A stretch of 7,962 bases of DNA from CAYFZR01 sp964347835 [NCBI: uncultured archaeon] (lineage in GTDB: Archaea; CAYFZR01): assembly GCA_964347835.1 (NCBI GenBank), contig CAYFZR010000031.1, forward strand, positions 1-7,962, read 5' to 3'. The translations under genes were made by a program, and so were the position numbers. How positions within the stretch are numbered: position 1 is the stretch's first letter; every line of letters begins with the position of its first letter. The notes below the pieces were generated by a model. It was not told the origin of the DNA. It saw only the letters and a list, made by a program, of their open reading frames with translations, and made no database searches. Positions 1 through 3,998 of this stretch are shown here, piece after piece.

Positions 1-108
1 GTTGTATCCAAGTTCCACGTTTTCTTCTAAAACAACTCCTGAAGAAATAACGCTTCCCTCTTTAATTATCACGCTCTTAGCTATTTTAGCGTTTTTATTT
101 ATAATCAT
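1..108 (-). CDS. Left-handed beta-helix acyltransferase, N-terminal part only
   Basis: Partial gene: 36 N-terminal residues are visible and the rest lies beyond position 1. It begins MIINKNAKIAKSVIIKEG and continues with short hydrophobic triplets spaced about six residues apart (AKIAKSV, VISSGV, VELGYN), the start of a hexapeptide-repeat left-handed beta helix. Enzymes of this fold next to DegT-type aminotransferases usually N-acetylate the amino group the aminotransferase has just installed on a UDP- or dTDP-sugar (WbpD- or QdtC-like roles). The start is well supported: the ATG shares an ATGA with the stop of the aminotransferase gene, and AAGGAGG at 116-122 (minus strand), inside the upstream gene, sits 7 nt before it. 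The two are therefore probably translationally coupled. The exact acyl donor and sugar cannot be told from 36 residues; a pyrophosphorylase-like use of the fold is less likely. Confidence 0.8.
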   Translation of the reverse strand, partial: MIINKNAKIAKSVIIKEGSVISSGVVLEENVELGYN

Positions 109-1232
109 CTCATTGCCTCCTTAATCGATTCTGTAATTATCTCTAGATCACCTTTTTTAAGAAATGGACCTACAGGAAGCGACAATACTTTTTTACAAAC
201 AGATTCTGCAACAGGACAGTCTCCATCATTATAGGATATTTCTCCAAAACTAAAAGGAAAATCTGAATTATATCCTATCTTTTTAAACACAGGATTTTGA
301 TATATAACTCTTGGGTAAAATATACCTGTAGATATGCCCTTGTTGTTTAAATAATTCGCTAGATAGTCTCTCCTATCACTCATTATCGTGAACTGGTGAA
401 AAACATGTTTAACGCTTTCTTTAACAACTGGTAATCTAATTTCTGATAAATCCTCCAATTCTTTCAATAAGAAATTAGCATTGGAAATTCTCTTATCATT
501 GACCGTATCAAGGTTTTTAAGTTGAGCTAACCCTATTGCTGCCGATATATCTGTCATCCTATAATTGTAACCTAGTAAATAATGAAGATATCTCTCTTTT
601 TGTCCATGATCCCTTATCGCCTTTGCCTTCTTGGCTATGGCATCATCGGTTGTTAGAATCATGCCTCCTTCTCCCGTAGTCATGTTCTTCGTTGCATAAA
701 AAGAAAAACATGCGACATCTCCGAAGGATCCTACTTTTTTGTTCTTATATTCCGATCCATGGGCTTGAGCGCAGTCTTCGATCAAAATCAGATTATAATC
801 TTCAACAATTTCTTTAATCTGCTTCATATCACAAGGATGACCAAAAAGATGCACCACTATTAAGGCTTTAGTTCGGTTTGTGATTTTATCTTTGATTTTT
901 TCTGGGTCTATGTTATAAGTTTCTTCTTCAATGTCTGCGAACAAAGGCAATCCATTTTGATGAAGAATCGATGTGGCAGTGGAAATGAATGAAAAGGGGG
1001 TGGTTAATACTTCATCACCGGGTTTGATTCCAACGCTCGCAAGAGCAACATGAAGGGCACTAGTCCCACTATTTGTTGCAATCCCGTGTCTTACTCCTAT
1101 ATAATTAGAAAAAGCTTTTTCAAACTCCTCCGTAAAAGATCCTTGTGCGAGTTGGCCACTCTTCAAAACATTAACAACCAATTCAATTTCTTCTTTACCG
1201 ATCATTGGTTTCGATAATGGAATGGTTTGCAT
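105..1232 (-). CDS. DegT/DnrJ/EryC1/StrS-family PLP sugar aminotransferase
   Basis: A 375-residue protein, full length for the family (about 360-390). These cytosolic enzymes transfer an amino group, usually from glutamate, to a keto sugar nucleotide. Visible landmarks are LSKPMIGKEE at 6-15, the cofactor-phosphate loop TNSGTSAL at 53-60, the aspartate that pairs with the PLP pyridine nitrogen in IEDCAQAHG (D153), and the Schiff-base lysine K182 in SFYATKNMTTGEGG, followed by the family's GYNYRMTDISAAIGLAQL stretch at 221-238. The closest functional classes are the WbpE/PglE/DesV-like enzymes. The neighbouring beta-helix acyltransferase suggests synthesis of an N-acetylated amino sugar such as a 2,3-diacetamido uronate for archaeal N-glycans or S-layer decoration, but the substrate is inferred. 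The ATG at 1232 is preceded by a TATA box centred about 24 bp upstream, so the mRNA is probably leaderless or nearly so. Confidence 0.93.
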   Translation of the reverse strand: MQTIPLSKPMIGKEEIELVVNVLKSGQLAQGSFTEEFEKAFSNYIGVRHGIATNSGTSALHVALASVGIKPGDEVLTTPFSFISTATSILHQNGLPLFADIEEETYNIDPEKIKDKITNRTKALIVVHLFGHPCDMKQIKEIVEDYNLILIEDCAQAHGSEYKNKKVGSFGDVACFSFYATKNMTTGEGGMILTTDDAIAKKAKAIRDHGQKERYLHYLLGYNYRMTDISAAIGLAQLKNLDTVNDKRISNANFLLKELEDLSEIRLPVVKESVKHVFHQFTIMSDRRDYLANYLNNKGISTGIFYPRVIYQNPVFKKIGYNSDFPFSFGEISYNDGDCPVAESVCKKVLSLPVGPFLKKGDLEIITESIKEAMR

Positions 1233-1250
1233 ATTTACTACCTATTGAAT

Positions 1251-1262
1251 AAGATATAAGTA
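1251..1262 (-). promoter_or_regulatory. TATA box of the aminotransferase operon
   Basis: Read on the minus strand this is TACTTATATCTT, centred about 24 bp before the ATG at 1232. That spacing is the normal archaeal TATA-to-transcription-start distance, so transcription should begin at or just before the start codon. A weak SD-like AGGTAG also lies 8 nt before the ATG. Assignment is by position and composition only. Confidence 0.45.
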
Positions 1263-1446
1263 GTTCATTAATATTCTTTTCTTCTTACTTTTTTAGATGG
1301 TAAAGAGAACGAGGGAGGTTAGACAAAAACTTAAGAAACAGATATTTAACAGATCACTCTTCGTATAATTCTAGACCCTTTATCCTTCTGAAATACTCTT
1401 TGTAGCTACTTATATGTCACCCACCAGAATTCACCTGAATCGTAAG
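1263..1446. other. Intergenic stretch without a recognisable gene
   Basis: This is the gap between the divergent aminotransferase operon and the plus-strand 45-codon gene. I see no tRNA, no C/D-box pair, no long inverted repeat and no convincing coding frame in it. A 23-codon plus-strand frame at 1297 and a TATA-like CTTATATG near 1411 are the only features; neither can be supported as functional. Confidence 0.4.
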
Positions 1447-1449
1447 TTT

Positions 1450-1457
1450 TTTAAAAA
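1450..1457 (+). promoter_or_regulatory. TATA box of the 45-residue protein gene
   Basis: TTTAAAAA centred about 26 bp before the ATG at 1479, in a T/A-rich run. No SD sequence lies between it and the ATG, so the transcript would be leaderless. This is the main evidence that the small gene is real. Confidence 0.4.
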
Positions 1458-1478
1458 TCAATTGCCATAGATAATAAG

Positions 1479-1616
1479 ATGACAGAAGATAATAAAAAAT
1501 TCATCATGGATGTACTAAAAGAAAACTATGGAATAAAAGATGAAAAAATTCTTTTTCATAAACTAATTAGAGAAAGGTTAAAAGAACTTCACGAAGCGAA
1601 AAAAGATTCAAATTAA
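1479..1616 (+). CDS. Small protein of unknown function, 45 residues
   Basis: A short open frame, ATG to TAA, beginning MTEDNKKFIMDVLKENYG and ending KELHEAKKDSN. I do not recognise a family. The composition is strongly charged (Lys/Glu/Asp rich) with regularly spaced Leu, Ile and Phe, predicting two or three amphipathic helices; it has no signal peptide, membrane segment or cysteine. Support for a real gene is the well-placed TATA-like box 26 bp before the ATG, protein-like codon content, and a T-tract (1623-1627) just after the stop that could end transcription. It lies just upstream of the GNAT gene, but that gene has its own promoter, so a two-gene toxin-antitoxin unit is not indicated by the layout. 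A chance frame remains possible. Confidence 0.5.
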   Translation: MTEDNKKFIMDVLKENYGIKDEKILFHKLIRERLKELHEAKKDSN

Positions 1617-1622
1617 TCGATC

Positions 1623-1627
1623 TTTTT
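1623..1627 (+). terminator. T-tract after the 45-residue protein gene
   Basis: Five thymines starting 7 nt after the stop codon, followed at 1637-1639 by another short T run. Archaeal intrinsic termination often needs only such U-tracts. There is no hairpin, and assignment is by position. Confidence 0.3.
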
Positions 1628-1652
1628 AAAATTCATTTTAGCAAATTCGACC

Positions 1653-1666
1653 AAAAGACTTATAAG
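1653..1666 (+). promoter_or_regulatory. BRE/TATA promoter of the GNAT gene
   Basis: AAAAGACTTATAAG combines a purine-rich BRE-like part with the TATA core TTATAA (1661-1666). Start of transcription is expected near 1690, leaving a leader of about 12 nt that carries the SD sequence GTGATC (1693-1698). The same 14 bases occur again at 1976-1989 ahead of the tRNA gene. Confidence 0.55.
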
Positions 1667-1669
1667 TTG

Positions 1670-1684
1670 GTGTGATCATCACAC
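1670..1684. promoter_or_regulatory. Palindromic operator candidate GTGTGAT-C-ATCACAC
   Basis: A perfect 7-bp inverted repeat around a single central base, lying between the TATA core and the expected transcription start of the GNAT gene. A dimeric helix-turn-helix repressor bound here would block polymerase recruitment, a common archaeal arrangement. Flanking TTGG and CCAA extend the symmetry if one extra T on the right side is allowed. No regulator gene is adjacent, so the bound protein is unknown. Confidence 0.5.
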
Positions 1685-1701
1685 TCCAAAAAGTGATCAA
1701 A

Positions 1702-2064
1702 ATGAATATTGAACAGAGCAAAATTGCCGAAGAATCCTGTATAAATGTTGAATATCGGATACCAGATGAAATAATGCCTACTTTTATTGGAGTAGCTAGA
1801 GTAAGAGAATACGAAGACGAAGTAGCCATCGAAATCATAAACGTAAATCCGAATAGAAGAGGACAAGGAATTGGAACAAGACTTTTAAAACAAATTGTAA
1901 ACGATTATGATAATTATTCGTTAACCGTAACCACCTTTCCAAATTTAGAAGAATGGTATGAAGAGTTTGGATTCGAAAAGACTTATAAGAAAGGTAATTT
2001 GATCCATATGATAAGAGAGCCGAAGAGCCGCCGTAGCTTAGTCGGTGGAGCGGCTGACTCGTAA
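1702..2064 (+). CDS. Small GNAT-family N-acetyltransferase; 3' end inside the tRNA-Thr gene
   Basis: A 120-residue GNAT-fold protein. The acetyl-CoA pyrophosphate loop (motif A) is clear at about residues 50-65: NPNRRGQGIGTRLLKQIV, fitting R/QxxGxG/A. It follows the beta-4 strand EDEVAIEIINV, and WYEEFGFEKTYKKG near residues 91-104 is the usual C-terminal motif before the last strand (LIHMIREP). The substrate (protein N-terminus, amino acid, polyamine or drug) cannot be deduced. ATG 1702 is preferred over an in-frame GTG at 1672 because GTGATC at 1693-1698 complements the 16S 3' end 3 nt before the ATG and because the GTG falls inside the operator palindrome. The last 12 residues (SRRSLVGGAADS) are read from the tRNA-Thr gene, whose anticodon region supplies the TAA. 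These residues lie past the normal end of the fold and are probably dispensable. Confidence 0.85.
   Translation: MNIEQSKIAEESCINVEYRIPDEIMPTFIGVARVREYEDEVAIEIINVNPNRRGQGIGTRLLKQIVNDYDNYSLTVTTFPNLEEWYEEFGFEKTYKKGNLIHMIREPKSRRSLVGGAADS
1976..1989 (+). promoter_or_regulatory. BRE/TATA promoter candidate for tRNA-Thr, inside the GNAT gene
   Basis: An exact second copy of AAAAGACTTATAAG, the element found ahead of the GNAT gene, placed within its coding sequence. The TATA core is 1984-1989, so transcription would start near 2012 and give a precursor with about 15 nt before the mature tRNA. No comparable box lies closer to the tRNA. Confidence 0.45.
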
Positions 2065-2099
2065 TCAGCAGGTCGTGGGTTCAAATCCCACCGGCGGCT
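2027..2099 (+). tRNA. tRNA-Thr, anticodon CGT
   Basis: A complete 73-base cloverleaf. The acceptor stem GCCGCCG/CGGCGGC (2027-2033, 2092-2098) is seven G-C pairs. The D arm is GCTT...GAGC, and the anticodon stem GCTGA/TCAGC (2053-2057, 2065-2069) encloses loop CTCGTAA with CGT at 2060-2062. The variable region has 5 bases and the T arm is GTGGG-TTCAAAT-CCCAC. The discriminator is T2099 (U73), and CCA is not encoded. G1-C72, C2-G71, G35 and U36 fit threonine identity, and U73 is usual for archaeal tRNA-Thr. It reads ACG codons. There is no intron. It overlaps the last 38 nt of the GNAT gene and lies 42 nt before the hydrolase gene, with no T-tract between them. Confidence 0.96.
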
Positions 2100-2141
2100 T
2101 GACTCACTCTACTGCAATGCAAAAGGGGAGCGAAAAAAAGG

Positions 2142-3017
2142 ATGGGAAAAACCCTTTCAACTGACAATATTCTGAGGTTATCGGACGGCAAAAAGCTTGG
2201 TTATGCCGAATACGGAGACCCTGAAGGCTACCCTGTTTTCCTTTTTCACGGCAACCCGGGGTCCAGGCTTTCCTGGGGATTGATCCCTAGTTCTCCCTTT
2301 TTGCCAGATATTCACATTATTGCCCCGGATAGGCCGGGATATGGTCTCACGGACTTTAAGAAAAATGCACTGAAAAATTGGCCAAACGATGTGGCAGAAC
2401 TTGCAGACCACTTTGGGATCGATAAGTTTGCCGTGTTCGGGCCTTCTGGGGGCGGTCCATTTGCACTGGCTTGTGCATGGAAGATCCCAGAAAGGCTAAA
2501 TGCTGTTGGAGTGTTCGGTAGTGTGGGCCCGAATGTATCAGAGGCAACTCAAGGAGTGATCAGATCTTTGCGCTTGCTATGGAAAATCTCGAACCCCCTC
2601 TTCCCATTAATCAAATTGCAAATGAGATTTACGGCATCTATGGCTAAAAAAGACCCTGAAAAACTTGCCGTAAGATTGAGGGATATGGAGCTTTCAGAAT
2701 GGGATAAAAAAGTCTTCGACCGTCCGGAGATAAGGAATATTTTCAAAAAGGATTTTCCTGAGGCGTATCGTCAAAATGGGATTGGATCCGCATATGATAC
2801 AACTATCCCGGCAAAGTGGCCTATTCCACTTGAAGAGATAAAGATGAAGGTGCATGTTTGGCATGCTGAACCAGACGTTCTCGTGGGAAATATGTCGAAA
2901 TATATTGCGGAAAGATTACTTAACTCTCAACTGTTTGTAATTCCTAACACAGGACATCTTTGGATACTGGAGCATATGAAGGAAGTTTTAGAAACTCTGG
3001 CGTCTCAAAAGAGCTAA
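2142..3017 (+). CDS. Alpha/beta-fold hydrolase
   Basis: A 291-residue serine hydrolase of the alpha/beta-fold (Abhydrolase_1) type, probably cytosolic as no signal peptide is seen. Landmarks are the oxyanion HG in VFLFHGNPGSR (36-37), DRPGYGLT (63-70), the nucleophile elbow GPSGG with S102, a probable acid D245 in AEPDVLVG and the catalytic histidine H272 in NTGHLW. Residues about 130-220 form the variable cap that sets specificity. The substrate is unknown; esterase, lactonase or C-C hydrolase activity are all possible. A GGGGAG run at 2125-2130 is 11 nt before the ATG. No TATA box is visible in the 42-nt gap to tRNA-Thr, so it may be read through from the tRNA promoter. Its GC content is clearly higher than that of its neighbours (57% and 48% in the two 60-nt rows from 2221, against 28-37% in rows of the GNAT gene), which suggests lateral acquisition, plausibly from bacteria. 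Confidence 0.88.
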   Translation: MGKTLSTDNILRLSDGKKLGYAEYGDPEGYPVFLFHGNPGSRLSWGLIPSSPFLPDIHIIAPDRPGYGLTDFKKNALKNWPNDVAELADHFGIDKFAVFGPSGGGPFALACAWKIPERLNAVGVFGSVGPNVSEATQGVIRSLRLLWKISNPLFPLIKLQMRFTASMAKKDPEKLAVRLRDMELSEWDKKVFDRPEIRNIFKKDFPEAYRQNGIGSAYDTTIPAKWPIPLEEIKMKVHVWHAEPDVLVGNMSKYIAERLLNSQLFVIPNTGHLWILEHMKEVLETLASQKS

Positions 3018-3033
3018 GAAAATGAAATGAGAT

Positions 3034-3040
3034 AAAAAAA
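3034..3040 (-). terminator. Poly-T terminator after the SerB-like HAD gene
   Basis: On the minus strand this reads CCC followed by seven T residues, starting 13 nt beyond the HAD stop codon. It has no hairpin, but such U-runs are sufficient for archaeal polymerase. The plus-strand hydrolase has no comparable T run on its own strand before this point. Confidence 0.45.
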
Positions 3041-3053
3041 GGGATAATAAAGC

Positions 3054-3701
3054 TCATGACTCTGGTTTACGCTGTTCTACCATTAACTTCACCAAATCTT
3101 CAATATCTTCTAGGAAAATGTTTGCGTTTTTAATAACGTTGCGGTTCTTTGTGTTTACGGCAATTCCATAAGCGCATATCTTAAACAAAGGAATTCCGTT
3201 CGTTCCGTCATCTACATGAATGACTTCATTATAGGAAATGCCTTTCTCTTTGACCATTCTTTCAAAAAGTTCAATCTTTGTGGTTACAGCAATGTTAGAT
3301 AGTATTCCGTCAACGAAATTACTCTTCGTTCCGCAATAAACGTCTACTCCTAAATCTTTCGTCACGTGATTCACGTATAGATCAAAACCTCCAGTGACAA
3401 TCGTAACATCTAAATTTAGATCTTTTAATTTATTTATGATAAGATGTAAGTTACCATCTAATTCTATATCATTTATTATATTCAAAAAGATATTTTTTTC
3501 AATTCCGTGCCATAATCCGTAACTCTTTCTCATAAACTCATATTCTGATATGGTTCCAGAAGTATATTGGCTCACTAGGCTTTGTATTTCTTGAGTCTTC
3601 CCTATAATTTCATCTACACGGCTGTAAAAGATTTCCCAACTGTTTTTGATCAACGTACCATCCAAATCAAAAGATATCAACTTTATATCAGAATTCTTCA
3701 T
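3054..3701 (-). CDS. SerB-like HAD-superfamily phosphatase
   Basis: A 215-residue soluble phosphatase of the HAD subfamily I, most like phosphoserine phosphatase and its relatives. Motif I is FDLDGTL (nucleophile D12, acid D14). The helical cap spans about residues 20-85. Motif II is IVTGGFD (T103, where SerB usually has Ser), motif III is probably K142, and motif IV is VDDGTNGIP at 163-171. Motif IV departs from the SerB consensus GDGxND: the first G is D164 and the second acidic residue is G169, so metal binding or substrate choice may differ. I therefore avoid calling it serB. ATG 3701 is preferred to the in-frame GTG at 3707, because a TATA box is centred 27 bp before the ATG, implying a leaderless message. 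It is divergent from the DUF357 gene and shares a 54-nt promoter region with it. Confidence 0.82.
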   Translation of the reverse strand: MKNSDIKLISFDLDGTLIKNSWEIFYSRVDEIIGKTQEIQSLVSQYTSGTISEYEFMRKSYGLWHGIEKNIFLNIINDIELDGNLHLIINKLKDLNLDVTIVTGGFDLYVNHVTKDLGVDVYCGTKSNFVDGILSNIAVTTKIELFERMVKEKGISYNEVIHVDDGTNGIPLFKICAYGIAVNTKNRNVIKNANIFLEDIEDLVKLMVEQRKPES

Positions 3702-3710
3702 TAACACGAC

Positions 3711-3733
3711 TGTAATATATTCGCTTATATAGT
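3711..3733. promoter_or_regulatory. Divergent promoter region between the HAD and DUF357 genes
   Basis: Two TATA-like boxes are packed together. ACTATATAAGC on the minus strand (3723-3733) is centred about 27 bp from the HAD ATG. GTAATATATT on the plus strand (3712-3721) would start transcription near 3742, close to the DUF357 SD sequence. The boxes adjoin, so simultaneous firing in both directions may be limited by competition for TBP/TFB. Confidence 0.4.
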
Positions 3734-3738
3734 TTTTT

Positions 3739-3747
3739 AGGTGGTGA
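3739..3747 (+). promoter_or_regulatory. Ribosome binding site that fixes the DUF357 start
   Basis: AGGTGGTGA matches the archaeal anti-SD complement AGGAGGTGA in eight of nine positions and is 8 nt before ATG 3756. It overlaps the in-frame GTG at 3741, so that upstream codon is unlikely to be the start. Confidence 0.6.
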
Positions 3748-3755
3748 ACGTCGTC

Positions 3756-3998
3756 ATGAAACTGGAGGAAGAACTCAAAAATGAGATAGAAAAGTGGTTA
3801 AACAAGGCTGAATCTTTGATTCCAAAGATTAAACCATTAGAAAGCAAAGGTGAGAATTTTATAACCAACATAAATGCCTATGTAAAAGATTCCAGATATT
3901 TTCTAGAGAAAAAAGATCTTGTAAGGTCTTTTGAGGCAATTATCTGGGCGTGGGCTTGGTGTGAAATAGGAAAAGAAATAGGGATCTTGAAATTTTAA
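3756..3998 (+). CDS. DUF357 family archaeal protein
   Basis: An 80-residue protein matching the archaeal DUF357 pattern: an N-terminal charged helix MKLEEELKNEIEKWLNKA, a central NINAYVKDSRYFLEKKDLV segment (38-56) and the tryptophan-rich SFEAIIWAWAWCEIG (58-72). It is all helical in appearance and has no signal or transmembrane segment. The family is widespread in archaea but its function is unknown; the fold resembles small helical-hairpin proteins that could bind a partner or nucleic acid. ATG 3756 is chosen over a GTG at 3741 because AGGTGGTGA (3739-3747) is an excellent SD site 8 nt before the ATG and the family starts here. Its stop codon overlaps that of the convergent AAA+ gene by 4 nt (TTAA, 3995-3998). 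Confidence 0.9.
   Translation: MKLEEELKNEIEKWLNKAESLIPKIKPLESKGENFITNINAYVKDSRYFLEKKDLVRSFEAIIWAWAWCEIGKEIGILKF

Noticed and set aside
1297-1368. A 23-codon plus-strand frame (MVKRTREVRQKL...) with a TATA-like TTAATATT about 26 bp before its ATG
   Set aside because: Too short to support as a gene: no recognised family, no SD, and the low-complexity basic composition is easily produced by chance in AT-rich intergenic DNA.
1675-1681. TGATGA on the minus strand resembling a C box of a C/D guide RNA
   Set aside because: No matching D box at a suitable distance; the bases are explained by the operator palindrome.
1638-1866. Minus-strand frames across the GNAT gene rich in Ser, Ile and Phe
   Set aside because: They are antisense reflections of the GNAT reading frame, with no promoter, SD or plausible protein composition.
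1479-2064. Toxin-antitoxin pair formed by the 45-residue protein and the GNAT protein
   Set aside because: The small protein does not look like a ribbon-helix-helix antitoxin, the genes are 85 nt apart with a T-tract and a separate promoter between them, and the GNAT shows nothing specific to TacT-type toxins.
2178-2746. Three minus-strand frames inside the alpha/beta hydrolase
   Set aside because: They lie wholly within a gene with clear catalytic motifs on the other strand, and their translations resemble no protein.
2075-3060. Search for a tRNA-derived attachment repeat (attL/attR) flanking the hydrolase
   Set aside because: No second copy of the T-arm/acceptor sequence was seen after the hydrolase, and there is no integrase gene in the window.
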